41,920 nt of DNA, taken from Planctomycetota bacterium. GTDB taxonomy: Bacteria > Planctomycetota > PLA2 > JAEUHO01. The notes below the pieces were generated by a model, which did no database searches, was not told where the DNA came from, and saw only the letters and a program-made list of their open reading frames with translations. Position 1 is the stretch's first letter. Each line of letters starts with the position of its first letter. The stretch spans positions 1 through 41,920 of the forward strand of contig JAJDEM010000044.1 of the NCBI GenBank assembly GCA_029259795.1, written 5' to 3'. Positions 14,977 through 24,626 of this stretch are shown one piece after another. The translations under genes and the position numbers were made by a program.

Positions 14977-17900
14977 TCAGCCGAGCAGAAGTTCCAGATC
15001 CGCGCGCGTGATCCCGCGCAGCGGCGCATCGTTCACCCCGCCGAGAACGGCTTGGACCAGCTCGCGCTTGCGCGCCTGCAGCTGAAGGACGCGATCCTCC
15101 ACGGTGTCCTCACCGATCAGGCGGTAGACGGTGACCGGGTTCTGCTGCCCCATGCGGTGGGCCCGGCCCACGGCCTGTGCCTCGACAGCGGGGTTCCACC
15201 AGGGGTCGAGAATGAAGACGTACTGCGCGGCCGTCAGGTTGAGCCCGGTACCACCGGCCTTGAGGCTGATCAGGAACGTCGTGACATCCGGATCTTCCTG
15301 GAACCGATCGATGCTCTCGCCCCGCTTGGTCGTCTTGCCGTCGAGGTACTCGTAGCGGATGCTCAGCTCGTCGAGCCGGTCGCGAACGATCGCGAGGAAC
15401 GACGTGAACTGCGAGAAGACCAGCGCCTTGTGCCCGGCGTCGGCGATCTCCTCGAGCATGGGCAGCAGCAACTCGAGCTTGGCCGCCGTCTCGGAGACAC
15501 GCTGCTTGTCGATGAGCCCGGGGTGGCAGGCCGCCTGACGCAGCCTGAGCAGGGCCTCGAGGACGTGCATCTTGGACTTGCCAAGGCCCGAGTTGTCGAC
15601 CTTGCTCAGCACGCTCGCGCGATAGTGCTCGCGGATGCCGTCATAGGCCTGGCGCTGCTCGGGCTGGAGCGCGCAGCGCAAGACCTGCTCCTCGAGCTCG
15701 GGCAGCTCGGTGAGGACCTGCTCGCGGGTCCGTCGCAGGATCACGGGGCGCAACGCGGCTTGCAGCCACGCGATGCGCTCCAGGGAGGGCTTGCCGGTGC
15801 TGCCGAGCAAGGCCTGGAACTCCCGCTTCGTTCCGAGCAAGCCCGGATTGAGGAACGCGAACAAGGAGCCGAGCTCTTCAAGGTGGTTCTCGATCGGCGT
15901 GCCCGAGAGGGCGAGCCTGTGCTTGGCGTCGAGCTGCCGCGCGGCCCGGGCGGTCTTGCTCGTTGCGTTCTTGATGGCCTGGGATTCGTCGAGCACCGCG
16001 TAGTCGAGCGGGATGTCGGCGAGGATCTTGATGTCGCGGCGCATCGTGCCGTAGGTCGTGACGATCAGATCGAGCTTGCTGACATCCTTCAGGGTGTCGG
16101 CCCGGCTCGGCCCGTGATAGCTCGCAACCCTGAGGGCGGGCGCGAAGCGCTCGGCCTCACGAACCCAGTTCGACATGACCGAGCGCGGCGCGACGACGAG
16201 GCTCGGCCCGCGCCGGTCCTTTGCCCGGCGCCGCGGCAACAGGCAGGCAAGAACCTGCACCGTCTTGCCAAGGCCCATGTCATCAGCAAGGCAGCCGCCC
16301 AGGCCCGCCTCGCGCAGGAACGCAAGCCAGCCCAACGCCTCGCGCTGGTAGTCGCGCAGCGTGCCTTCGAAGCTCTTGCTCTCGCGGCGCGCGCGTACGC
16401 CCTTGAAGCCAGCGAGCGTCTCGCGGAGCGCCTCGAAGTCGGCGTCGACCTGCACGTTGGCGAGGTCGTCGAGCAGTATGTCGAGCAGCGGGGCCCGGGC
16501 CCGCGCAACGCGTAGATTCTCCCCCGCCACGGGTGTGGCGGAGAGGGCGCCGAGCGCCTCGAGCCTGGAGATCCACTCCGGCGGTAGCAGGGCCGCTCCG
16601 CCGCCCGCGAGTTCGACGAAGCCGCGACCAGCCCGCACGGCCTGCAGGATGGCGGGCAACGGCAACGCCTCCTGATCGAAGGTCACCTCGCCATCGATGT
16701 CGAACCAGTCGATGCCAGAGCTGACGCGCACGGCCAAGGACCCACCGGACTTCACCGCGCGGCTCTCGACGCGCACGGCCCAGCCCGCTTCGATGAGTCG
16801 CGTGCAGCGCCGTGCAAGGTCTTCGACCGGCATGAGGTAGGGACGCTCGGCCCAGGCGGGGCCGCTCCGGATGCAGCCTTGCTCCGTGAGGGAGGCGAGC
16901 AGGGCCCCTTCGCCTTCGTCGTTGCGCCGCAAGATCCTCGGGATGTCTTCCCGCGTCGTCAGGTAGCGGCTCGGGTCCGCGGCCGAGACGAGCACGTCTC
17001 CGTAGGTGAAGGTCACCGTGCCTTCGGCATGCGGCCCCGGCGGCAGCGAGAGGTCCAGCGAACCGAGGGGCGCCTCGCTCGGCTCCGCCAGCTCACCCAA
17101 CTCGAGCGGGACGCCCCGGGCGACGCTCATCAGGGACTCGAGGAATGCGCCGACGTCTTCGCCGCGGACCTGCATCGCGCCGTCCTCACGCAGGTTGCTG
17201 ACCCAGTCCGAGGCACCGGCGTCGTCGAACGGGCCGACGCCGTCATCGAGAATGGCGATCCCGCCGGGCAGGAGCAGCTGGGCCGCTTCGAGCGGTCGGC
17301 GATCCTCGCCACACACGAGTTCGGCCTCGAGTGAGACGGCGCGCGGATCGGCCGGATCCCCCGCGGGTCTGAGGTTCAGCTCGAAGCGCCACGGGGTCGT
17401 CGACCAGGTCAGCGGCCCACGCCAGTCCCCATCCGCGCCGCGGCAGTAGACCGGCACGATCCCCTGCACGGACTCAAGCGCCCGCGCGGCGTCACGGGGG
17501 GGCACATGGATCCTCGACTGCTCGTTCCAGCGCCAACCAAAGGCCTTGTCGTCGCCGACCTTCGCGATGCGGTAGAGCGCCAGCCGGACGTCCTTGGACA
17601 TCGTGCGGTACTTCTCGAGGGTCGACCACTTCGCCTCGGAGGCCTCGCCGTAGCCACCGCCCTTGCGCGCCTGCTTGCGGGTCAGCGAGAGCACGAGCCC
17701 ACTGTGGGTGACGCACTCGCGCGGGTCGATCCAGAGCTCGAAGAGCTGGGAGCGCGCGCCTTCGCGCCCGACGATCTCCTCCTGGCGGCGGAGGGCCCCC
17801 TGCTCGAGATGGGCAAAGCGCATGCGCCACGACGGCGCCCGACCGCTGGTCAGCCCGCCCGCAGCGGCGGGATCCGCGAGGGAGGTCAGTTGCTCGCCGG

Positions 17901-18207
17901 CCCGAAAGGCGCGGATGGCGGCCGCAGCGTGGCCCTTGGCATCGGCGAGGCAGGCAAACGCCACCGCGTGCTTGCACATCCCCTCGTAGCTCCACGCCGG
18001 GCAGGTGCAGTCGGCCACGAGGCCACTCTCGCCGTATTGCAGCTCGACGTCGTAGCCTTCCGTACCGACCACCACGGCCCGTAGATGGCCGCTGGCGGTC
18101 AACTGAACGCCTCGGACCCGGCCCTCCCGGAAGTAGGTGATCCCGCGCGCGATGGTGCGCTCTTGGGCGTGTTCCTTGCAGAGACGGAGATAGGGGTCAG
18201 CAGACAT
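14977..18207 (-). CDS. SNF2-family DNA-dependent ATPase with N-terminal SWIM zinc finger
   Basis: 1,076 residues. The SWIM finger is DCTCPAWSYEGMCKH, with ligands Cys67, Cys69, Cys78 and His80. A long middle region of about 500 residues has no motif I recognise. The SNF2 motor then starts at about residue 620: Walker A in ADDMGLGKT (Lys648), motif II as DESQ (Asp740, Glu741), ALSGTPIENHLEELGSLF (motif III), FSQFTSFL and LKAGGTGLNL (motifs IV-V), and QAVGRAHRMGQ (motif VI arginines). Such proteins translocate on double-stranded DNA and remodel protein-DNA complexes or RNA polymerase; SWIM fingers bind DNA or protein. The bacterial SWIM-SNF2 architecture is well known (HepA/RapA relatives). The ATG at 18207 has AGGA 10 bases upstream. 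The gene is divergent from the toroid-protein gene. Confidence 0.93.
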   Translation of the reverse strand: MSADPYLRLCKEHAQERTIARGITYFREGRVRGVQLTASGHLRAVVVGTEGYDVELQYGESGLVADCTCPAWSYEGMCKHAVAFACLADAKGHAAAAIRAFRAGEQLTSLADPAAAGGLTSGRAPSWRMRFAHLEQGALRRQEEIVGREGARSQLFELWIDPRECVTHSGLVLSLTRKQARKGGGYGEASEAKWSTLEKYRTMSKDVRLALYRIAKVGDDKAFGWRWNEQSRIHVPPRDAARALESVQGIVPVYCRGADGDWRGPLTWSTTPWRFELNLRPAGDPADPRAVSLEAELVCGEDRRPLEAAQLLLPGGIAILDDGVGPFDDAGASDWVSNLREDGAMQVRGEDVGAFLESLMSVARGVPLELGELAEPSEAPLGSLDLSLPPGPHAEGTVTFTYGDVLVSAADPSRYLTTREDIPRILRRNDEGEGALLASLTEQGCIRSGPAWAERPYLMPVEDLARRCTRLIEAGWAVRVESRAVKSGGSLAVRVSSGIDWFDIDGEVTFDQEALPLPAILQAVRAGRGFVELAGGGAALLPPEWISRLEALGALSATPVAGENLRVARARAPLLDILLDDLANVQVDADFEALRETLAGFKGVRARRESKSFEGTLRDYQREALGWLAFLREAGLGGCLADDMGLGKTVQVLACLLPRRRAKDRRGPSLVVAPRSVMSNWVREAERFAPALRVASYHGPSRADTLKDVSKLDLIVTTYGTMRRDIKILADIPLDYAVLDESQAIKNATSKTARAARQLDAKHRLALSGTPIENHLEELGSLFAFLNPGLLGTKREFQALLGSTGKPSLERIAWLQAALRPVILRRTREQVLTELPELEEQVLRCALQPEQRQAYDGIREHYRASVLSKVDNSGLGKSKMHVLEALLRLRQAACHPGLIDKQRVSETAAKLELLLPMLEEIADAGHKALVFSQFTSFLAIVRDRLDELSIRYEYLDGKTTKRGESIDRFQEDPDVTTFLISLKAGGTGLNLTAAQYVFILDPWWNPAVEAQAVGRAHRMGQQNPVTVYRLIGEDTVEDRVLQLQARKRELVQAVLGGVNDAPLRGITRADLELLLG

Positions 18208-18310
18208 GGGCGAACGATCCTACGGGGTCGAAGCCCGACCCCCGCAGAAGGTCGCTGCCTTGGAATCCAATCGGCCACACAGCACGCGCAGATTCGCGTT
18301 CAATGGGGCG

Positions 18311-20299
18311 ATGCAGCGGCGGGTTCTCCTCCTTCTTCTCCTCGCCCCCCTTCTCGTCTGCCTGACGGCGCCCACGCGGGCAGCAGCCGATGACTTCGGG
18401 GAGACCGAGCACAGGCTGAAGACCGCTGGGATCGAGCCGGACCTCCGGAAACGGATCCATGCGGGCATTGCACGTGCCGTCGCCTGGCTCCGCGCGAAAC
18501 AGAACCCCAGGAAGGGGAGCTTCTCGCGCGACATCGGGCATACCGTCCTGGCCGCCCTCGCGCTGCGCCACGCGGCCACACCGGCGGCCCTCGAAGGCTC
18601 GGCTGCTGCGCTGGTGTGGCTACGCAAGTACGCCGAGGGGCACCTGCAGTCGCGTACGTACGAGGGCGGCATCGCGGCCATGCTCCTTGACGCCAACAAG
18701 AGCGACGACGCCCTGGGGCGCAAGATCCACAAGCAGCTAGCGATCGGGCCAGGCAAGAGCGGCTGGTGGGGCTACTCGCCAAGTGGCACCCACGGGAGAG
18801 CCAATCTATCGACGGCCCAGTTTGGCGCGCTGGGGCTCTGGGCGACCGAGCGCCGCGGCGCCCCCCTTGCCCGCGCCGCGTGGCTGCGGCATCTCAGCGG
18901 CACGATGCGAGAGCAACTCGCCGATGGCTCCTGGACCTACGCACCGCTGGGCGGCGGCCAGCAGAACGCGCGCTACGGGGGGTACGCCACCGGGACCTTC
19001 ATGGGCTACGCCGGCATCGTGCTCGCCAGCAACGCGCTCAAGGACGACATGCCCGAGGACGAGGACTTCCTCGCACGCCTGGCAATCGTGAGCGCGCGCG
19101 CCGAAGGCGCGCTGCGCCGCGATGTGCAGGCTGTGCTCGGGTCCCCTGGCACGGCCCTCACCATGAGCACCAACCTCTTCTATCGCATCTACGCACTGGA
19201 GAAGGCGTGCGTCTTCGCGGGTCACACCGATGTGGGCGGCGTCGACTGGTATCGGGAGGGCGCCAACATCCTCCTGCGTGGCCAACTCCGCGATGGCGGC
19301 TGGGGGGTTACGAGCCTCGGCGGCGCCACGGTGCGGCGCCCGGGCACGCCCAGGGTCACCGTACGGTCCAACACGATCCAGACGGCCTTTGGACTGCTGT
19401 TCCTGTTGCGCGCCTCGGAGAGCTACCGACCGCTCACGCCGCGTCCCGTCGACCGCAAGCCGGTCACGACGCCCACCGGCGACGAGCCGCCCGAACCCGA
19501 AGACCTCCCGCCTCCGCCGCCGCGCTTGAGCATCGCGAACAAGATCCTCGATCGCCTCGAGGCGCACTTGGGTGCCCCTGGCGTTCCTCGACTCGCGCCC
19601 TACCTGAGCGCCTTTCGCTTCATCAGGCGCACCTATCCCAGGGCTCGCACGAAAGACGGCTTCCTCTCCCCAGAGCACGACGCGTGGTGCCGGCGCGCCG
19701 ACGCGCTTCTCCTACGGGCCGTGACCCACTTCACCGCAGCGCCCGGTAGCGCGCGTGGACCCGCCGTCTCCTTGGAAGCCCTCAAGACGCTCGCCGTCTC
19801 GCACCCGCGGGTCGGCCTGCTCCTCATGCGTCGCGTCGCGACCATGCGCCACGACAGGTCTTTCTCGCGGCACCTGCACTCCGCTTGGTACGCAGCGGCG
19901 TTCGAAGCCCTCCGGCGACTCGCGCCCGCGGGGATCGATGCGTGGCTGGCTGGGCGCATGGTCACGCCCGATCTCAAGCAGGCCGTCCGCTCCAGAGCGG
20001 CGCTTGTCACCCTCGGCGGTCGCGCGTTCTTCATGACCGGCGCCCAGCGCCACGCGACCGCCCGCAACCTGCTCGCCGGCCTCCGCCCCCTCTTCATTCG
20101 CGGCGCCATCACGGACCCCGGCCTCAAGCGCATGGTGCGCGCGCTGGCGTTCACCCTCCAGCGCCTTGCCACCCCCGCCGCCGAGCAGGGCCTGGCCCTC
20201 AATCACCACGCCGGCCTCGCCACCCACGACGCGCAGGCAATCATGCGCTGGTGGCAAGCGTGGCGCGCGCCGACGGCATCGATCTGGCAGGACCGGTAG
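18311..20299 (+). CDS. Exported protein with terpenoid-cyclase (prenyltransferase/squalene oxidase) repeats
   Basis: 662 residues from ATG 18311, chosen because a signal peptide follows directly (MQRRVLLLLLLAPLLVCLTAPTRAAA, cut before DDF). The longer frame to 18206 overlaps the SNF2 start. Residues 50-400 are alpha-helical repeats of the alpha/alpha-toroid type with QW-like motifs: QLADGSWTY (about 202) and QLRDGGWGV (about 325). A Pro-rich linker (EPEDLPPPPP) leads to a helical C-terminal half of about 250 residues that I do not recognise. Exported proteins of this kind are abundant in Planctomycetota, have no known enzyme activity and lack the DxDD/DxxDD acid motifs of squalene-hopene cyclases. 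It is probably a periplasmic binding or structural protein. Its gene is followed 9 bases later by the RusA-like gene. Confidence 0.8.
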   Translation: MQRRVLLLLLLAPLLVCLTAPTRAAADDFGETEHRLKTAGIEPDLRKRIHAGIARAVAWLRAKQNPRKGSFSRDIGHTVLAALALRHAATPAALEGSAAALVWLRKYAEGHLQSRTYEGGIAAMLLDANKSDDALGRKIHKQLAIGPGKSGWWGYSPSGTHGRANLSTAQFGALGLWATERRGAPLARAAWLRHLSGTMREQLADGSWTYAPLGGGQQNARYGGYATGTFMGYAGIVLASNALKDDMPEDEDFLARLAIVSARAEGALRRDVQAVLGSPGTALTMSTNLFYRIYALEKACVFAGHTDVGGVDWYREGANILLRGQLRDGGWGVTSLGGATVRRPGTPRVTVRSNTIQTAFGLLFLLRASESYRPLTPRPVDRKPVTTPTGDEPPEPEDLPPPPPRLSIANKILDRLEAHLGAPGVPRLAPYLSAFRFIRRTYPRARTKDGFLSPEHDAWCRRADALLLRAVTHFTAAPGSARGPAVSLEALKTLAVSHPRVGLLLMRRVATMRHDRSFSRHLHSAWYAAAFEALRRLAPAGIDAWLAGRMVTPDLKQAVRSRAALVTLGGRAFFMTGAQRHATARNLLAGLRPLFIRGAITDPGLKRMVRALAFTLQRLATPAAEQGLALNHHAGLATHDAQAIMRWWQAWRAPTASIWQDR

Positions 20300-20308
20300 G
20301 CTCTCGGC

Positions 20309-20851
20309 GTGCTCGAACCCAAGAAGCCCACACCCGACGATCTGGATCGGCTCCTGCTAGCCACACGAGACGACGAAGCGCTCGGGGGCGTGAACATCCA
20401 TGCATTGATCGAGCTTGCCAAGCGCGGGCTTCACGCCGTCGGCGGCGAGCTCCTTCTCGACCCCATCGACATCCGGGGTGTCATCGGCAACAGCGTTCCG
20501 ACGAGTCCACGCGGCAAGCAGACGACCGTTGCCTGGAAGCGGCTCGTGATGCGAACGGTCAAGGCAGCTCGCGGCGACGGACCGCTCGACCCACTGGTTC
20601 CGCGGGTCGTAGAGATCCACTTCGAGTTCCACCGCAGCAACCACGGCGGCCACGACTGCGACGCCGAGAACTTCGTCAAGCCCACCGCCGACGCCATCGC
20701 GGCCGGCCTCTTCTGCCCCAACGACCTCGAACCCGAAGACGTCCGACGCTTCGCATTCGACGACACGCGCTTCAGCGTCATCCCCTACCGCATGGACGAT
20801 CCCGCCACCGCTGGGGAAGAGGGCGTCACCGTCATCATCCGCGAGGCGTAG
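20309..20851 (+). CDS. RusA-like Holliday-junction resolvase fold protein
   Basis: 180 residues from a GTG at 20309, 9 bases after the preceding stop. The segment IHFEFHR followed by DCDAENFVKPTADAIAAGLF (Asp116, Asp118, Asn121, Lys124, Asp128) and then DDTRFSVIPYRM (Asp151/Asp152) has the order of RusA: a strand, DxDNxxKxxxDAL, and a later acidic pair before a strand. RusA cuts Holliday junctions symmetrically using three Asp residues and a Lys. The DxD-to-Asn spacing is two residues longer than in E. coli RusA, and the N-terminal 95 residues (with SPRGKQTTVAWKRLVMRTV) are extra. RusA genes are usually phage-borne, but there is no phage context here. Activity is an inference. Confidence 0.55.
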   Translation: MLEPKKPTPDDLDRLLLATRDDEALGGVNIHALIELAKRGLHAVGGELLLDPIDIRGVIGNSVPTSPRGKQTTVAWKRLVMRTVKAARGDGPLDPLVPRVVEIHFEFHRSNHGGHDCDAENFVKPTADAIAAGLFCPNDLEPEDVRRFAFDDTRFSVIPYRMDDPATAGEEGVTVIIREA

Positions 20852-20881
20852 CCGGCAAGCCTCGCACGCGCTCGCGGCGGC

Positions 20882-23869
20882 CTACACCGCGCCCCAGAAG
20901 ATCCAGCCGGCCCAGTAGTAGGGCGCTGCCCAATGCGCCTTGCCATGCTTGTCCTTGTGAGTCCGCACGACCTCCTGGGCCTCGCGGAGCGCGTCGTGCA
21001 ATGAGCGACCCTTGCTACGCTCGGTGTAGAAGGCCGTCATGAGTACGGACGTCGCCTTGTCATCGGCAGGCCAGAGACTCGTGAGCAGTCTCGGGCAACC
21101 CGCGGCCATGGCGGCGCGGACGAACCCGAGCAGGCCTACGCCGTCGCGATGCTGAGCGCGACCGACGTCGCAAGCCGACACGACCGTCAGATGGGCGCGC
21201 AGCTTGAGCGCGAACAGCTCGCTGGCGGTAAGAAACCCGTCGTCCTCGTCGGTCGGTGACAATGCCACGCAGGTCAGGCCGGGCGTTCCGTCGTCGACGA
21301 TGCCATGGCAGCCAAGGTGAACAACGTCCCAGACCTCGTCGGTGGCGAGTTGTCGTTTCAACTCCGTCTCCGAAGCCGCCGCGCGCAGAAGGCGAATGCC
21401 CTTTTGCCCGATGAGCTTGCTGCTTTCAGCGCCGCTGTGCTCCAAGCGCGGGAGATACCTGGAACCGGGCGCCCAGGGGACGGTGCGGCCGCCGACGGCC
21501 TTCTCGTAGAGAGGGTCGCCCATGGCGAGCGAGCGCCCGCCCTTCTCGGGACGCAAGGTCCGCGCCTGAAGAAGCGAGGTCGCCGAGGGCACTACGGTGA
21601 TGTCAAGCCGCGCTGCGCGTGCGACCGGAAGGCTCGACCACGGAACGACCGTCAGGGGTCCGGCCGGGCTCACGTAGAGGCGGCGGATCGAGGCAGGAAG
21701 TGCCAGATCTTGGATCAGACGCTGCTCGATGACGGCGATTGGACGCTCATACTGCTCGCGTGTCATGTCGCCGACCGAGCGCTGAAGCGTCTCACATGCG
21801 GCCTCGACCTCTGGCCACTTCTTGAGTACCGGAGTCCGCGCGCCAGCCTTGGTAACCACCAGCACGCTCGCAGCCCCGGCGTGCACGTCGTAGAGTGCGA
21901 TGGCCTCGTCGGAAGCAAGCGCCTTGCGTACGGTCTTCAACACCGCCGCCTTCGGGTAGGCGAGCGCAGCCCGGGAGCCCGCCTGTCTCTGGATGCTCGT
22001 GATCACATCCAGGAAGGCCGTTTGCGCGGCATCCTTGGCCGCACGCGCATCAGCGACTCGCTTGTCCCGAAGGCTGCGTCCGAACCGGCTGTGCAACAAC
22101 AGGTAGCGCTCACGCGCAGCCACAAGCACACGCTGGGCCTTTCGCTCGCGGGCCCGTAGCTCTGGCTTCAGATCCAAGCCTCGCGCAAGGTGGCTGCCGC
22201 CCATGGCGCGAACCAGCAGGCGAGCCCGGCCCGCTTCGTAGGCTTCGAACTCAAGCGCCCTGTCGTTCGATGCCCGAGCAGCGCGCCCCCAGACGCGGAA
22301 GATCCGCGCGCGCTCGCGCTCCGACCGGACGCTGATGTCTTCCTCATCCGCAAGGCCCAAAGTGGACTCGTCCATGAGCGCCATCGCCGCCTTGGCCTGC
22401 TTGACCGCCGCGACAGGCCTACCCGCTTCGAGCTCAAGCTCCGCCAACCGGCCGTGGATCGAGGCTCCCAGGTCCAGGATCTCTTGCGCTTCGGTAACGA
22501 GGCGAGCCGCGTCGAGGCGAGCCCGCGCAGGCTTCCACTCTCCCAGGCCGATATGCGCAACTGCCGCCGTGAAGTGCGCCCAGGCGGCATCCTTGGTTCC
22601 CGCCGGCAGCATGGCGAGGCCCTGGGTCGCGTCGGTGAGCGCCGCCCGCCAATCCGCGCGCTCCACATGCAGCGCGAGCGCCCGATACATGTGCAGCCAG
22701 CCTACGAACTCGGGCTCGTTCATCTTCTGGAACGCAACCCGCGCGTCCTCAAGGCTGCTTGCAGCCGCCTTGAAGTCACCCGTCGCCGCGAAGGCCAGCC
22801 CCAAGTTTGCCCGCAGCGTGGCGTCGAATGTCGGGTCCAGCTGGCCGCTCTTCAAGAGGTGGCCGCCTCGCTTGATGGCACTGGTGTATCGGCCCATGTC
22901 GATGAGCAACGACACCAGCGTGTAGCCGGCATTCCTCTGCGTGACGGCGGCATCCACTGCATCTTCCTCGGCCACCCCTTCTGACGCGGCGGCCCGGCCC
23001 GCCTCGACAGCGGCACGTTCGCAGGTCGAGAGCGCCTCTGCATAGCGCCCCAGGTGACCGAGTGCGGTTGCCAGGTGCACCCGCGCCGCTGCCGCCTGCG
23101 CCAAGGGTCCATGTTCGTCGAAGTGCGAGATGACACGGCGCAGACTCGTCACTGCGCCTCGAGGAGAACCCTCCCTCAGCGCGAGGAACGCGTCGAAGCG
23201 ATCGACATGCCGCTCCTCCGCTACGACCTGCATCGCCTTGGCAACGAGGCGCAGGTCACGGAGCGTGGCTCGGGCATCTCCGAAGCGCGCCTCGTCCTTA
23301 AGGATGAAGAACCGGCCATGCAAGGCCACCGCCTGGCCTCGCAGCCAACCCAACTCACGGGCCACGCGCTCCATATCGCTGTAGGACGCGAGCGCATCCT
23401 CGAGCTTGCCGAGCGCAGTTGAGGACTCTGCGATGGCGTGGCTGCGCATCCAACCGAGCACGCTTGGGGCGGCGGGCGGGCGGGCTGCCAGAAGCCCTAG
23501 GACTCCCTCATGGTCACCCGCAGCAAGAACGTCGATCGCCTCAACGATGGCGCGCCGAAGCAGCGGCTGCGCTTGGGACGGGGCGCGAGCGTAGCGCAGA
23601 AGGCCATCGCGATCTGGTTGGCGTAAAGCACCGGCATAGGTAACCGCAGCCCGTGTGAACCCATCTGCGAGCAGCCGATCGACGATTTGCCATGGCACTA
23701 CGGCAGGCGGCGACGCCAGGCGACGAAGTGTGGCGTCGTCGCCTTCGCGAGCAGCCTTCAGGGTGCTTGCGAACAGCTCCGCATGGACGTCCGCGTCACC
23801 AGATGCGACGGGCGCTCCCCAGCCCAGGCCAAGGATCAGGATCCACGGCCCAAGGCGAAGAGCACGCAT
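20882..23869 (-). CDS. Exported TPR-CHAT cysteine protease
   Basis: 995 residues. The N-terminus MRALRLGPWILILGLGWGAPVASG looks like a signal peptide, so the protein is probably periplasmic or secreted, unlike the best-studied CHAT proteins. Residues 30-560 are helical repeats with TPR character, for example GRYAEALSTCERAAVEAGRA, AALTDATQGLAML and GLAFAATGDFKAAASSLEDARVAF. A coiled-coil-like linker (about 570-640) precedes the CHAT domain: His855 in VHLGCHGIVDD and Cys900 in VVSACDVG form the protease dyad. The C-terminus is YYWAGWIFWGAV. It is last in a minus-strand series after two metzincin proteases and a lipoprotein, with a gap of only 22 bases to the lipoprotein gene. It resembles the truncated CHAT protein at the left edge. 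Substrate and trigger are unknown. Confidence 0.9.
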   Translation of the reverse strand: MRALRLGPWILILGLGWGAPVASGDADVHAELFASTLKAAREGDDATLRRLASPPAVVPWQIVDRLLADGFTRAAVTYAGALRQPDRDGLLRYARAPSQAQPLLRRAIVEAIDVLAAGDHEGVLGLLAARPPAAPSVLGWMRSHAIAESSTALGKLEDALASYSDMERVARELGWLRGQAVALHGRFFILKDEARFGDARATLRDLRLVAKAMQVVAEERHVDRFDAFLALREGSPRGAVTSLRRVISHFDEHGPLAQAAAARVHLATALGHLGRYAEALSTCERAAVEAGRAAASEGVAEEDAVDAAVTQRNAGYTLVSLLIDMGRYTSAIKRGGHLLKSGQLDPTFDATLRANLGLAFAATGDFKAAASSLEDARVAFQKMNEPEFVGWLHMYRALALHVERADWRAALTDATQGLAMLPAGTKDAAWAHFTAAVAHIGLGEWKPARARLDAARLVTEAQEILDLGASIHGRLAELELEAGRPVAAVKQAKAAMALMDESTLGLADEEDISVRSERERARIFRVWGRAARASNDRALEFEAYEAGRARLLVRAMGGSHLARGLDLKPELRARERKAQRVLVAARERYLLLHSRFGRSLRDKRVADARAAKDAAQTAFLDVITSIQRQAGSRAALAYPKAAVLKTVRKALASDEAIALYDVHAGAASVLVVTKAGARTPVLKKWPEVEAACETLQRSVGDMTREQYERPIAVIEQRLIQDLALPASIRRLYVSPAGPLTVVPWSSLPVARAARLDITVVPSATSLLQARTLRPEKGGRSLAMGDPLYEKAVGGRTVPWAPGSRYLPRLEHSGAESSKLIGQKGIRLLRAAASETELKRQLATDEVWDVVHLGCHGIVDDGTPGLTCVALSPTDEDDGFLTASELFALKLRAHLTVVSACDVGRAQHRDGVGLLGFVRAAMAAGCPRLLTSLWPADDKATSVLMTAFYTERSKGRSLHDALREAQEVVRTHKDKHGKAHWAAPYYWAGWIFWGAV

Positions 23870-23891
23870 TACCCGTGGTATCCGCCGGCCC

Positions 23892-24596
23892 CTACGGCTT
23901 GGCCGCTGAGGTCGCCAGGATACCGGTGGCGTGCGAAGTTGTGGTTCCGTGGGGATCGTCTGACCACACCTTGTTCACGGGATCCCATGTGAAGTAGATG
24001 ATGTCGTACTCGATCCAGTAATCGAAGTTGGAGCCGTTCGGCTTGACCTTCAGCTCCATGAGTACTTCTGCGATGTGCTTGTTGTAGGCCGGCGCCGGCA
24101 GATCAATCACGAACGACGGAATCACCGTCATCTTGAGCGTGGGCGTCTCGGCGAGGGCCAGATTGCTGAAGACAAGGCTCGGATGGATGTAGCCCGGCGT
24201 GTACGCGACATACTCGTAACCCGCATCGCCCGAGTGCCCGCTGCCCAAGGCGCCGGGGCTGTTGCCATTGGGGATGCGCTGCGGGAACGGCCCGATGGGG
24301 GCTGTATTCACGACCGGGCTGCCGTGCAACCCACGACTTCCTGCGCCGTAGAGGTACGGCTTTACGTCCCGCGCCGAGCGGTTCTTGAGGCGAACGACCT
24401 TGGCCGTCGGTCCGCTGCCCGAGTCTTTGAAGTAGTCTCCGATGCTCCCGAGAGGCCCTCCACCGTCATCCTTGGGCTTGCAGCAATCATCGCCGATGCA
24501 GGCAGAGCCAAGCAAGGCGAGGGCCGGTAGGAGCAGAAGGGCTAGCAGGCCTCTCCTGCTCAACTCAGGTCGATACCAACGGCGTGCAGTCCTCAT
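23892..24596 (-). CDS. Putative Tat-exported lipoprotein, unknown function
   Basis: 234 residues from ATG 24596 with GGAGG 7 bases upstream. The signal region has SRRGLLALLLLPALALLGSAC: a twin-arginine-like SRRGLL motif and a lipobox with Cys33. The mature protein starts IGDDCCKPKDDGGG and is rich in Gly, Pro and Ser. I do not recognise a family. The C-terminal part, with ALAETPTLKMTVIPSFVID and DYWIEYDIIYFTWDP, looks like a beta-sandwich. It sits between the metzincin gene (30 bases upstream) and the TPR-CHAT gene (22 bases downstream), so the three are probably one transcript. A role as binding partner, anchor or substrate of the proteases is only a guess. Confidence 0.75.
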   Translation of the reverse strand: MRTARRWYRPELSRRGLLALLLLPALALLGSACIGDDCCKPKDDGGGPLGSIGDYFKDSGSGPTAKVVRLKNRSARDVKPYLYGAGSRGLHGSPVVNTAPIGPFPQRIPNGNSPGALGSGHSGDAGYEYVAYTPGYIHPSLVFSNLALAETPTLKMTVIPSFVIDLPAPAYNKHIAEVLMELKVKPNGSNFDYWIEYDIIYFTWDPVNKVWSDDPHGTTTSHATGILATSAAKP

Positions 24597-24603
24597 GCGC
24601 AGT

Positions 24604-24608
24604 CCTCC
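24604..24608 (-). promoter_or_regulatory. Ribosome binding site deciding the lipoprotein start
   Basis: GGAGG on the minus strand, 7 bases before the ATG at 24596. It makes the upstream in-frame ATG at 24620 unlikely. Confidence 0.6.
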
Positions 24609-24626
24609 ATGGGACCCCAATCCCCT

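Noticed and set aside
14662-16515. 617-codon plus-strand open frame
   Set aside because: It lies antisense to the SNF2 motor, whose motifs are unmistakable. Long antisense frames are expected in GC-rich coding DNA.
20309-20851. Prophage remnant, suggested by the RusA-like gene
   Set aside because: No integrase, terminase, capsid or other phage gene is nearby, and neighbours look chromosomal.
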